Assembly (NCBI GenBank): GCA_030589895.1
Contig: JAUUZQ010000037.1
Span: 1 to 33,315, forward strand
Reading direction: 5' to 3'
Length of the DNA: 33,315 nt
Source of the DNA: Bacteroidales bacterium
Lineage (GTDB): Bacteria; Bacteroidota; Bacteroidia; Bacteroidales; GCA-2748055
The notes below the pieces were generated by a model. The model had not been told where the DNA came from. It was given only the letters and a program-made list of their open reading frames with translations, and ran no database searches. This document shows, piece by piece, positions 1 through 7,111 of this stretch (positions are counted from its first letter, which is position 1; each line of letters starts with the position of its first letter). The position numbers were made by a program, and so were the translations under genes.

Positions 1-1
1 G

Positions 2-199
2 CATTACCTCATCGGCACCATGATCGGACTTGTTCCTGAAAGTTTAATAAACGTTACTACAGGATACATGATCAGACATGAAATTCTTCTTCTTGGATCT
101 CCGGAACAAAATCTCATCAAAATCCTGGTAATTGCCGGCTTCATAATTCTAATTTCCTCCGTCTTTATATTTTTCCGTTACAAGAAAAAGAGCCTGTAG
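2..199 (+). CDS. C-terminal end of a polytopic membrane protein, possibly VTT/TVP38-TMEM64 type (partial)
   Basis: An open frame enters from the left edge and gives 65 residues before a TAG stop. It contains a segment reading GTMIGLVPESLINVTTGYM, then a hydrophobic helix (about residues 40-58) and a basic tail FRYKKKSL typical of a cytoplasmic end. The G-(L/I)-G-(L/I)-(I/V)-P pattern just before a final transmembrane helix resembles the C-terminus of VTT-domain (DedA/TVP38) proteins, which act in membrane lipid handling. The start and most of the protein lie outside the window, so the family call is tentative. The octamer array at 205 begins only a few bases after its stop codon. Confidence 0.5.
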   Translation, partial: HYLIGTMIGLVPESLINVTTGYMIRHEILLLGSPEQNLIKILVIAGFIILISSVFIFFRYKKKSL

Positions 200-204
200 A
201 AGAT

Positions 205-268
205 TGATGATGTAACAATGTGATAATGTAACAATGCGATAATGTGATAATGCGATAATGCGATAATG
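205..268 (+). repeat. Octamer tandem array, left (8 units, CGATAATG-like)
   Basis: Eight uninterrupted 8-bp units: TGATGATG, TAACAATG, TGATAATG, TAACAATG, CGATAATG, TGATAATG, CGATAATG, CGATAATG. Every unit ends in ATG and keeps strict 8-base phase. The last unit touches the stop codon (269-271) of the four-helix-bundle gene. On the minus strand the unit reads CATTATCG. It is therefore inverted relative to the array at 719-822, whose first unit is CATTATCG and whose later units are CATTGTCG or CATTGTTG. Confidence 0.9.
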
Positions 269-634
269 TTATTTATAACAAGAGTTTTTTGCACTAGACA
301 TAATTTTTGTAATCTCATTTGATTCTTTTTGTAGTCTGCTCAACTCTTTCATATTATTTGACATGTTTGAGTCTTCTATTAGTTCTAGCCAATATCCCGA
401 TTCATCGGATTCTTCAACAACAATACATAATTTACTAAAGAATTCACTCTTTGATCTGGCAATACACGCTGCCCTATAATTCGCTCCTACTGAGGTTGCA
501 CTTTTTACAAGTTGGTATGTAATTACAGCTGTTGCTTTTCCAGCGTTTAAAGAGTCACATAGTTGTATTACATCCAATGCAAATCTCTTTGTTTTGCTTT
601 TCATGCTAGTGATAAAAGTTTCTTTTTCATTCAT
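269..634 (-). CDS. Four-helix-bundle protein, 23S rRNA-intervening-sequence (S23/IVP) family
   Basis: The protein has 121 aa, the usual size for this family (PF05635/TIGR02436). It shows the family landmarks: a central helix with KSATSVGANYRAACIARS (residues 44-61; the family pattern is R-S-x-x-S-x-G-A-N-x-x-E-A, here with A instead of E), and a later helix ESDESGYWLELIED (75-88). The predicted structure is four antiparallel helices with no signal or membrane segment. Members are encoded inside intervening sequences of some 23S rRNA genes and as stand-alone genes in Bacteroidota. They share the fold of Avd, the accessory protein of diversity-generating retroelements. Their biochemical role is unknown; nucleic-acid binding is suspected. 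No reverse transcriptase or rRNA lies in this window. The ATG start at 634 fits the family N-terminus, and the stop abuts the left octamer array. Confidence 0.85.
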   Translation of the reverse strand: MNEKETFITSMKSKTKRFALDVIQLCDSLNAGKATAVITYQLVKSATSVGANYRAACIARSKSEFFSKLCIVVEESDESGYWLELIEDSNMSNNMKELSRLQKESNEITKIMSSAKNSCYK

Positions 635-718
635 AGATTAATGAGTTAGTATGATAATATTTTTATCGTTAATGTGTTGAAAACACTATATATCAGCTTC
701 CCCTCAAAAAATATTAAT

Positions 719-822
719 CATTATCGCATTCTCACCTAGTCGCATTGTTGCATTGTCGCATTGCTGCATTGTTGCATTGTTGCATTGTTGCATTGTCGCA
801 TTGTCCCATTGTCCCATTACTC
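719..822 (+). repeat. Octamer tandem array, right (13 units, CATTGTYG-like)
   Basis: Thirteen consecutive 8-bp units in constant phase. It begins CATTATCG, CATTCTCA, CCTAGTCG, continues as CATTGTTG, CATTGTCG and CATTGCTG variants, and ends CATTGTCC, CATTGTCC, CATTACTC. The core units are nearly identical while both ends are degenerate, which suggests growth or homogenisation from the middle. The array lies 85 bases upstream of the four-helix-bundle start codon and about 90 bases upstream of grpE, so it separates two divergent genes. Its orientation is opposite to the array at 205-268. Confidence 0.9.
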
Positions 823-829
823 TTAACTA

Positions 830-887
830 TGCCAATTTGTCAATTTCACCACCTTGGCAGAGTATTTGTCACCATAAGTTGAATTTG
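830..887 (+). promoter_or_regulatory. Candidate control region of the grpE-dnaJ operon
   Basis: Between the octamer array and the grpE start is an inverted repeat TGCCAA (830-835) / TTGGCA (854-859) with an 18-base spacer. An octamer TGAATTTG (880-887) differs at one base from the Bacteroidota -7 consensus TAnnTTTG, but no TTTG lies 19-21 bases upstream of it. The string TTGGCAGAGTATTTGTC (854-870) also resembles a sigma-54 -24/-12 element, except that the conserved GC at -12 is GT. None of these signals is strong enough alone to place the transcription start. Confidence 0.25.
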
Positions 888-911
888 TTACATAAATAAT
901 CGATTTTACAA

Positions 912-1493
912 ATGGCAAAAAAAGTTCAAAAGACTGATAATCAGGATAAAGTAAAGAACAAAGAGGGTAAGGAAAAGCTGGAAAAAGAGCAAGTTGAAAC
1001 TGCTGAAGATACCCCTCAGGAGGAAGAGGAACTTGAAGAGGAGCTTAAAGAGCCAACTTCAGAAGAAATAATGGCAGAATTGCAGAATAAATACCTCCGT
1101 CTGTCAGCCGAATTTGATAACTACAGAAAAAGAACACTGAGAGAAAAAATGGATCTTCAGGTAACTGCAAGAGAAGATATTCTTTCGAATATTCTGCCCA
1201 TAGTAGATGATTTTGAAAGAGGCATGGAATCAGTAGAAGAAGCAACGGATATTAAAGCTATTAAAGAGGGATTGAAACTCATCTACACTAAATTTTCTGG
1301 TTTTCTAACACAGCAAGGTGTGAAGGAGATTAATGCAGTGGGTAAAACTTTCGATACCGATCTGCATGAGGCCATCACAAAAATCCCTGTTGAAAGCAAG
1401 AAGAAAAAAGGCAAGGTAGTGGATGTCGTTGAAAAAGGATATACACTGAAGGAAAAAGTCATTCGATATGCTAAAGTAGTAATTGGAGAATAA
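912..1493 (+). CDS. grpE: Nucleotide exchange factor GrpE (DnaK co-chaperone)
   Basis: GrpE releases ADP from the cytoplasmic Hsp70 DnaK and so resets its substrate-binding cycle. The 193-aa product has a long charged coiled-coil N-terminus (residues about 1-85, rich in E and K), then the GrpE core with [23 protein letters not shown] and the C-terminal beta-domain signature [18 protein letters not shown]. Length and domain order are normal for the family. It is the first gene of a tightly packed + strand cluster; dnaJ begins 8 bases after its stop. dnaK is not in the window. The ATG at 912 is the first start after the octamer array and gives a standard lysine-rich N-terminus. No convincing Shine-Dalgarno sequence is visible, as is usual for this phylum. 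Confidence 0.96.
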   Translation: MAKKVQKTDNQDKVKNKEGKEKLEKEQVETAEDTPQEEEELEEELKEPTSEEIMAELQNKYLRLSAEFDNYRKRTLREKMDLQVTAREDILSNILPIVDDFERGMESVEEATDIKAIKEGLKLIYTKFSGFLTQQGVKEINAVGKTFDTDLHEAITKIPVESKKKKGKVVDVVEKGYTLKEKVIRYAKVVIGE

Positions 1494-1501
1494 TAGAATT
1501 T

Positions 1502-2656
1502 ATGGGAAAAAAGGACTATTACGAAATTCTGGGTGTCTCCAAAGACTCCTCACAGGATGAGATTAAAAAAGCCTATCGCAAGCAAGCGATAAAATATCAC
1601 CCCGACAAGAATGAGGGTGATAAGGGTGCTGAGGAAAAATTTAAAGAGGCAGCTGAAGCATACGAGGTACTGAGTCATGAAGAGAAACGCAGTAAATATG
1701 ACCGTTATGGACATGGAGCATTCGATGGCTCTGGCGGATTTGGTGGTGGCGGATTTGGTGGCGGAATGACCATGGACGATATCTTCTCAAATTTCGGAGA
1801 TATCTTTGGCGGTTTTGGTGGTTTCGGTGGTTTTGGTGGTTCAGAAAGAGGCCGGGGTGTTGCCAAGGGATCAAACCTGAGGGTAACTGTTAAACTCAAC
1901 CTGTCTGAAATAGCCAAAGGAGTTGAAAAAAAGATCAAAGTCAAAAAATATGTGTCATGTGATACTTGTGATGGAAACGGTGCCAAAGACGGATCATCAG
2001 TAAGTACTTGCCGTACCTGTCACGGATCAGGACATGTAACCCAGGTAACCAATACATTTCTCGGTCAGATGCAAACACAATCTGCCTGTCCGACTTGTCG
2101 CGGTGATGGGAAGATAATAAATGAAAAATGTACCGTCTGCTATGGAGAAGGGATCGTTAAAAAAGAGGATATCATCAGCATAAAAATTCCAGCCGGTGTT
2201 GCAGAAGGCATGCAGGTTAAGCTGAGTGGAAAAGGAAATGCTCCCCGACGTGGCGGTGTAAATGGTGACCTGCTCGTGGTTATTAAAGAAGAGGATCATC
2301 AGGAGCTTGAGCGCAATGGAAATGATATTGTCTATCATCTCTACCTTAGTGTTCCGCAAGCAATCACGGGTGATAATGTTGAAATACCTACTATCGACAG
2401 CCGCGTCAAAATTAAAATTGATCCGGGAACACAACCTGGAAAAATACTCCGGCTAAGAGGAAAAGGAATTCCTGAAGTCAATGGTTACGGGAAAGGTGAT
2501 CTGCTCGTATCTATCAATGTGTGGATGCCGAAGAATATCAGCAATGAAGAGAAAAAGATGATGGATAAACTTCAGGATTCAAAAAATTTCGAACCTCAAC
2601 CTGACAAGTCAGAAAAAGGATTCTTTAATCGCATGAAAAACTTCTTCGAACAATAA
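1502..2656 (+). CDS. dnaJ: Chaperone DnaJ (type I Hsp40)
   Basis: DnaJ delivers unfolded clients to DnaK and stimulates its ATPase. The 384-aa protein has all type I parts in order: a J domain with the HPD triad at residues 33-35; a Gly/Phe-rich linker (about 75-118) with repeated GGFGG units; a zinc-binding region with four CxxCxGxG motifs (cysteines at 153/156, 170/173, 196/199 and 210/213); and the C-terminal client-binding domains. Nothing is missing. It is co-directional with grpE (8 bases upstream) and with the ABC exporter (ATPase gene 5 bases downstream), so co-transcription is very likely. The glycine linker is encoded by imperfect GGTGGTTTC-type repeats around 1735-1845. Confidence 0.97.
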   Translation: MGKKDYYEILGVSKDSSQDEIKKAYRKQAIKYHPDKNEGDKGAEEKFKEAAEAYEVLSHEEKRSKYDRYGHGAFDGSGGFGGGGFGGGMTMDDIFSNFGDIFGGFGGFGGFGGSERGRGVAKGSNLRVTVKLNLSEIAKGVEKKIKVKKYVSCDTCDGNGAKDGSSVSTCRTCHGSGHVTQVTNTFLGQMQTQSACPTCRGDGKIINEKCTVCYGEGIVKKEDIISIKIPAGVAEGMQVKLSGKGNAPRRGGVNGDLLVVIKEEDHQELERNGNDIVYHLYLSVPQAITGDNVEIPTIDSRVKIKIDPGTQPGKILRLRGKGIPEVNGYGKGDLLVSINVWMPKNISNEEKKMMDKLQDSKNFEPQPDKSEKGFFNRMKNFFEQ

Positions 2657-2661
2657 ATTAT

Positions 2662-3594
2662 ATGGCTCATTTACTTCAGGCTACGGACATAGTAAAGGAA
2701 TTCCAGGGTCACAGAGCCCTGAGCAAAGTCTCTATAAATGTCCCAAAAGGCAGTATTTTTGGACTGCTTGGCCCTAACGGTGCAGGCAAAACCACCCTTA
2801 TCAGGATCATCAATCAGATTACCGCACCCGATTCCGGGACAGTAACATTTAATGGTCATCCCCTGAAACGTGAAGATGTAAGCAGAATTGGATATCTGCC
2901 CGAAGAACGTGGTTTATATAAAAAGATGAAAGTTGGAGAGCAATCTCTCTACCTTGCTCAGCTCAAAGGTCTCAGTGCTGCTGAAGCACAAAAGACGCTA
3001 AAATACTGGTTCGATAAATTTGAAATGTCAGGATGGTGGAACAAGAAAGTTGAAGAGCTTTCGAAAGGAATGCAACAAAAAGTTCAGTTCATTACCACCG
3101 TATTACATAAACCTGATCTGTTAATTTTCGATGAGCCATTCAGCGGTTTTGATCCAATCAATGTAAACCTCCTGAAAGATGAGATTTTGAAATTAAAGGA
3201 GGATGGAGCTACCATAATTTTCTCCACTCACAATATGGCTTCAGTAGAGGAGCTTTGTGATCATATCACGCTGATCAATGATTCTGAAACCATTCTGGAA
3301 GGTGAGATTGGAGAGATCCGTAACAAATACAGGTCAAATATTATTAGCGTTGGAATTGAAGGAGACACAGACAAAATTGCAAAAAATCTTGACAAGAAAT
3401 TCGAGATCCTGTCTGCCAATGAAAATGGGATGGAAAAGGAAGTACGCATAAAGATCCCTGCCGATTCCTTACCCAATGAGCTCATACAGGCATTGGTCCC
3501 TCTCACGGAAATCCATTCCTATAATGAATTGATCCCGGGAATGAATGATATTTTTATTCAGGCAGTTAATAATGCATCCAAAAAAGGCAACTAG
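2662..3594 (+). CDS. ABC transporter ATP-binding protein, NatA-like (ABC-2 exporter)
   Basis: This is the ATPase of an ABC-2 exporter, energising the permease encoded 2 bases downstream. Motifs seen in the 310-aa protein: Walker A GPNGAGKTT (residues 37-45), signature SKGMQ (134-138), Walker B LLIFDEP with D157/E158, and the H-loop STHNM. The region after about residue 215 is the DUF4162-like C-terminal domain common in NatA/YhaQ-type ATPases. The substrate cannot be told from sequence; NatAB-type systems have been linked to Na+ export and others to lipids or peptides. Its place directly behind dnaJ suggests a stress-related operon, but that is inference from position only. Confidence 0.93.
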   Translation: MAHLLQATDIVKEFQGHRALSKVSINVPKGSIFGLLGPNGAGKTTLIRIINQITAPDSGTVTFNGHPLKREDVSRIGYLPEERGLYKKMKVGEQSLYLAQLKGLSAAEAQKTLKYWFDKFEMSGWWNKKVEELSKGMQQKVQFITTVLHKPDLLIFDEPFSGFDPINVNLLKDEILKLKEDGATIIFSTHNMASVEELCDHITLINDSETILEGEIGEIRNKYRSNIISVGIEGDTDKIAKNLDKKFEILSANENGMEKEVRIKIPADSLPNELIQALVPLTEIHSYNELIPGMNDIFIQAVNNASKKGN

Positions 3595-3596
3595 TT

Positions 3597-4991
3597 ATGA
3601 GCAAGACTTTCCTGATTGTTAAAAGAGAGTATATCACACGAGTGAGAAAGAAGTCATTTCTCATTATGTCTGCGTTGGGACCATTGCTGTTTGCAGCTTT
3701 CATGATAGTACCCGGTTATCTTGCAAGCATGGAGGACACAGATGTGAAAACTGTGGCTGTGATCGATAATTCACTCATCCTTACTACATATGATACTGGC
3801 TCTCCTATCAGCGTAATCCCGGAAACAAAATACCTGAAATTCAAGGTAATTGAGAATACTGAACTGGAAGTATTGAAGAAGAATTTCTCGAGCACCGGAT
3901 ACTATGCTGTACTGTTCATTCCTAAAAATATCCTGGCATCAAATAAAACTTTAATATACTCAAACAAACAGCCAAGCCTGGAGGTAACTTCACATATCAA
4001 ACATTCGATTGAAAATGAGATTGAAAAGCAAAAACTGACTGCAACTGAGATTGAAAATCTGGATGAGATTCTACAAAAAATTGAGACAAGCATAAAAGTT
4101 TCCAATATTAAATGGACAAAAGATGGTGAGGATAAAAAGAGCAACACCGGACTCGTCATGGGAATTGGCTATGCCTCAGGACTTCTGATCTATTTCTTTA
4201 TTTTTCTATTTGGAGCACAGGTTATGCGAGGTGTTCTGGAAGAGAAAAACAGCCGCATCGTGGAAGTGATTATCAGCTCAGTAAAACCCCTGCAACTAAT
4301 GATGGGTAAAATTATCGGGATCGGATTGGTGGGACTCACCCAGTTTCTGATCTGGATTGTCTTTACCGGAGTGTTGGTTGTAGGAGCACAAAAATTAATT
4401 ATGCCTGAGCTTACTCAGCAGATGCCTGTAGAGCAGATTGTATCGAACGATCTATTTTCAGATCAAATTCCAATGGAAGCAATTCAAGATCAACCTACTG
4501 AAGGAAATGACGAGTTGCAGGCTGGTTCAGAGTTTATAATGGATATCCTTGGCTCCTTTGAGTCAATTAATCCGGTGAAAATCCTGATTGCCTTTATCTT
4601 CTATTTTATTTTTGGATTCTTACTATATGCATCGATGTTCGCTGTGGTTGGGGCTGCATCAGACACAGAGACAGATACACATCAGTTCATGCTGCCCATA
4701 ACGCTACCACTGATCCTTGGGATATTCGTCATGATGAGTACGATGAATAATCCCGATGGTGGTCTCGCCTTCTGGTTTAGTATGATACCATTCACATCCC
4801 CAATTGTTATGATGGTGAGAATGCCATTTGAAGTGCCACTCTGGGAACTTCTGCTCTCAGGGTCAATACTGATCATCACTTTTATCGGCATGACATGGGT
4901 ATCAGCGAAGATTTACCGCACCGGCATACTGATGTACGGTAAAAAGGTAAATTATAAAGAGCTGTGGAAGTGGTTAAAATATAAGAATTAA
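3597..4991 (+). CDS. ABC-2 type permease, NatB-like
   Basis: Membrane subunit of the exporter formed with the preceding ATPase. The 464-aa protein starts with a basic cytoplasmic segment and a first transmembrane helix (about residues 22-42). A large extracytoplasmic domain (about 45-180) follows, then a cluster of helices (about 186-208, 235-262, 330-355, 368-388 and 425-447). The stretch VLEEKNSRIVEVIISSVKP before the second cluster is a hallmark of the ABC2_membrane_3/NatB group. A polar loop of about 60 residues (roughly 265-325, rich in E, Q and D) interrupts the helix cluster, and its role is unknown. It overlaps nothing; the phosphatase gene starts 2 bases after its stop. Confidence 0.9.
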   Translation: MSKTFLIVKREYITRVRKKSFLIMSALGPLLFAAFMIVPGYLASMEDTDVKTVAVIDNSLILTTYDTGSPISVIPETKYLKFKVIENTELEVLKKNFSSTGYYAVLFIPKNILASNKTLIYSNKQPSLEVTSHIKHSIENEIEKQKLTATEIENLDEILQKIETSIKVSNIKWTKDGEDKKSNTGLVMGIGYASGLLIYFFIFLFGAQVMRGVLEEKNSRIVEVIISSVKPLQLMMGKIIGIGLVGLTQFLIWIVFTGVLVVGAQKLIMPELTQQMPVEQIVSNDLFSDQIPMEAIQDQPTEGNDELQAGSEFIMDILGSFESINPVKILIAFIFYFIFGFLLYASMFAVVGAASDTETDTHQFMLPITLPLILGIFVMMSTMNNPDGGLAFWFSMIPFTSPIVMMVRMPFEVPLWELLLSGSILIITFIGMTWVSAKIYRTGILMYGKKVNYKELWKWLKYKN

Positions 4992-4993
4992 GT

Positions 4994-5911
4994 ATGCCTG
5001 TAGCCATCCTTGACTTTGGAACCAATACTTTCAATCTGTTGATCGCAGAAAAAGATGGCAATTCGTTTAGAAGACTATACTCAGGAAAGCAAGCCGTCAA
5101 ACTTGGTCGCGGAGGCATTCATAAAAGCATGTTAACTGCTGATGCCATGGAAAGAGGATACACAGCGATCCGGAATCACATGGATACAATTTCTACATAT
5201 GGTGTTAGCGAAATTCATGCCTATGCAACTTCAGCTATTCGGAATGCTGACAACGGAGGCGACTTTGTTGCTGAGGTAAAAAGAAAATTCAACTTCAATA
5301 TAAATGTAATTTCAGGAGAAGAGGAAGCTGAGCTAATATACAGAGGCATCACTGAATCCATTGATTTCAAGGACCGCAAAGGACTTATCATGGATATAGG
5401 GGGAGGAAGTATCGAGTTTATCATATGCGATAAAGACCGGATGTACTGGAAACATAGTTTCGAACTCGGGATGGCACGTATCCTTGAGAAATTCACTATT
5501 TCAGATCCCATTACAAACGACGAAATTGCCTTCATTGAAGCATATTATCTTTCTGAACTGAGTCTTCTGACAGAGAAAGTGGACGAATTCAAACCCACTT
5601 CCCTCATTGGAGCATCAGGATCATTTGATACAATTGCAGCCATGCTGAAACACAAACTTCAACTGGACAATCCCGACACTTCCTCAATGGAGATAAGTCA
5701 CCCTCAATACGACGAAATTCATAGCTTACTCCTCAGCTCAACATTGAAAGAACGAGAAGTAATGCCAGGGATGGAAGCTGTTAGAATTGAAATGATCGTT
5801 CCGGCAACGATTTTTATTAACTTTGTTATCGATAGTTGTAAATTAACCAGTATATACCAATCTGACTATGCTCTGAAAGAAGGCGTTATGTCGACATTGG
5901 TCGAATTCTAA
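4994..5911 (+). CDS. Ppx/GppA-family phosphatase (exopolyphosphatase-like)
   Basis: Ppx/GppA enzymes hydrolyse polyphosphate and/or pppGpp, linking phosphate storage to the stringent response. The 305-aa protein shows the two ASKHA phosphate-binding loops: ILDFGTNTFNLLIAE (residues 4-18) and DIGGGSIEFIICD in the middle. It also has the family stretches YATSAIRNADNG and ISGEEEAELIYRG. It ends after the catalytic ASKHA core, so the C-terminal HD-like domain of the long E. coli Ppx is absent; this short form is common in Bacteroidota. Which substrate it prefers cannot be read from the sequence. The gene lies 2 bases after the permease and 10 bases before the response regulator. Confidence 0.92.
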   Translation: MPVAILDFGTNTFNLLIAEKDGNSFRRLYSGKQAVKLGRGGIHKSMLTADAMERGYTAIRNHMDTISTYGVSEIHAYATSAIRNADNGGDFVAEVKRKFNFNINVISGEEEAELIYRGITESIDFKDRKGLIMDIGGGSIEFIICDKDRMYWKHSFELGMARILEKFTISDPITNDEIAFIEAYYLSELSLLTEKVDEFKPTSLIGASGSFDTIAAMLKHKLQLDNPDTSSMEISHPQYDEIHSLLLSSTLKEREVMPGMEAVRIEMIVPATIFINFVIDSCKLTSIYQSDYALKEGVMSTLVEF

Positions 5912-5921
5912 ATTATTATTT

Positions 5922-7088
5922 ATGTCAAAGATCCTTGTTATTGACGACGAAAAAAGTATCAGAAATACGCTAAAAGAGATACTTGAATATGAAAAGTTTT
6001 CTGTCGACCTGGCTGAGAACGGTGCTGAAGGCATAGAAAAATTTAATGATGAAGATTACGATGTCGTCCTGCTTGATATCAAGATGCCTGAAATGGATGG
6101 TATCGAGGTATTGGAGAAGATAACTGAAACAGGTAAGGATGTTCAGGTTATCATGATTTCGGGACATGGAAATATTGATACTGCAGTTGGAGCTATCAAA
6201 AAAGGAGCCTACGACTTCATAGAAAAGCCACTGGATCTGAACCGCATGCTGATCACTATCAGGAATGCAATGGATAAATCGACATTGATTACGGAGACCA
6301 AGGTACTGAAGAAAAAAGTTTCCAAGGCTTATGATATGATAGGTGAGTCGGAGGGCATCAAACAGGTTAAGGACATGATCGAACGCGTTGCCCCAACCGA
6401 TGCAAGAATTCTTATCACCGGGGATAATGGTACGGGTAAAGAGCTGGTTGCACGCTGGTTGCATGAAAAGAGTAAAAGAGCAGACGCCCCGTTTATTGAA
6501 GTAAACTGCGCTGCAATTCCGTCGGAACTAATTGAAAGTGAACTTTTTGGGCATGAAAAAGGAGCCTTTACCTCAGCAATAAAGCAGCGCAAGGGAAAAT
6601 TTGAGCAGGCAGATGGTGGTACCATTTTTCTGGATGAAATAGGTGATATGAGTCTTTCCGCACAAGCGAAAGTATTAAGGGCGCTGCAGGAGAATAAAAT
6701 TTCGCGGGTGGGATCCGACAAGGATATCAATGTCAATGTCAGGATACTGGCAGCTACAAATAAAAACCTCAGGAAGGAGATCGACAATGCTCAGTTCAGG
6801 GAAGATCTCTATCACAGGTTAAGTGTGATCCTTATAAATGTCCCCAACCTTAATGAGAGACTGGAAGATATTCCGTTGCTGGCCGATCATTTCAATCGGA
6901 CTATCTGCGAAGAATATGGCACTCCGCCACGTGAGATCACCAAAGATGCAATTGAGGAACTTAAAAAGATTAACTGGACAGGAAATATCCGCGAGTTCAG
7001 AAATGTCCTGGAAAGACTGGTCATTTTGTGCGAGCAGAAGATTACCGGGAAAGATGTGAAGACCTTTGCAATGCCAATTTCGAAGTAA
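5922..7088 (+). CDS. Response regulator with sigma-54 AAA+ domain, no DNA-binding domain
   Basis: The 388-aa protein has an N-terminal receiver domain (acidic pocket D8/D9, phospho-acceptor D52, K-loop EKP) and an NtrC-type AAA+ domain. AAA+ motifs: Walker A GDNGTGKE (167-174), the sigma-54-contact loop as GAFTSA (214-219; the usual form is GAFTGA), Walker B GGTIFLDE, and the lid helix NWTGNIREFRNVLERL. The protein stops about 30 residues after the lid. The Fis-type helix-turn-helix normally present in NtrC proteins (about 450-470 aa) is therefore absent. The reading frame is intact, so this looks like a real domain loss, as in H. pylori FlgR. No histidine kinase gene is adjacent. It likely activates sigma-54 promoters from solution; its targets are unknown. 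It is the last gene of the grpE cluster. Confidence 0.92.
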   Translation: MSKILVIDDEKSIRNTLKEILEYEKFSVDLAENGAEGIEKFNDEDYDVVLLDIKMPEMDGIEVLEKITETGKDVQVIMISGHGNIDTAVGAIKKGAYDFIEKPLDLNRMLITIRNAMDKSTLITETKVLKKKVSKAYDMIGESEGIKQVKDMIERVAPTDARILITGDNGTGKELVARWLHEKSKRADAPFIEVNCAAIPSELIESELFGHEKGAFTSAIKQRKGKFEQADGGTIFLDEIGDMSLSAQAKVLRALQENKISRVGSDKDINVNVRILAATNKNLRKEIDNAQFREDLYHRLSVILINVPNLNERLEDIPLLADHFNRTICEEYGTPPREITKDAIEELKKINWTGNIREFRNVLERLVILCEQKITGKDVKTFAMPISK

Positions 7089-7093
7089 GCCTC

Positions 7094-7111
7094 TCCCGAT
7101 AGCTATCGGGA
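7094..7111. terminator. 18-bp perfect palindrome between convergent genes
   Basis: TCCCGATAGCTATCGGGA is a perfect palindrome lying 6 bases after the response-regulator stop. It contains the stop codon (7103-7105) of the convergent membrane-protein gene. It could form a hairpin in either transcript and so act as a bidirectional transcript end. No U-tract follows on either side, so classical intrinsic termination is not assured. From memory, similar GATAGCTATC palindromes recur in many Bacteroidota genomes, so it may be a dispersed repeat that happens to sit at a gene end. Confidence 0.5.

Larger units (their letters stand above)
205..822 (-). mobile_element. Putative cassette: four-helix-bundle gene bracketed by inverted octamer arrays
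   Basis: A single 121-aa gene (269-634, minus strand) sits between an array of CGATAATG-type octamers (205-268) and an array of CATTRTYG-type octamers (719-822). The two arrays are the same motif in opposite orientation, so the unit has the outline of a gene with inverted terminal repeats. No transposase or integrase is present. The cassette lies between a membrane-protein gene and a chaperone operon and has no functional link to either. A third array of the same octamer at 24027 has no gene. Calling this a mobile unit is inference. The alternatives are a repeat expansion nucleated by the gene, or a regulatory or structural repeat. Confidence 0.35.

Noticed and set aside
269-634. Diversity-generating retroelement built around the Avd-like fold
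   Set aside because: No reverse transcriptase, template repeat or variable repeat is visible; only the fold-level similarity suggests it.
637-649. Shared 13-mer ATTAATGAGTTAG upstream of the four-helix-bundle gene and at 31269-31281 upstream of the TrmO-like gene
   Set aside because: Matches of 13 bases between two AT-rich places are expected by chance in 33 kb, and the flanking bases differ.
719-822. Octamer arrays as CRISPR arrays
   Set aside because: Units are 8 bp, directly adjacent, without spacers; no cas genes are present.
5970-6464. Long open frame (164 codons) antisense to the response-regulator gene
   Set aside because: It lies wholly inside a well-supported gene on the other strand, has no recognisable domain and its composition mirrors the opposite strand.
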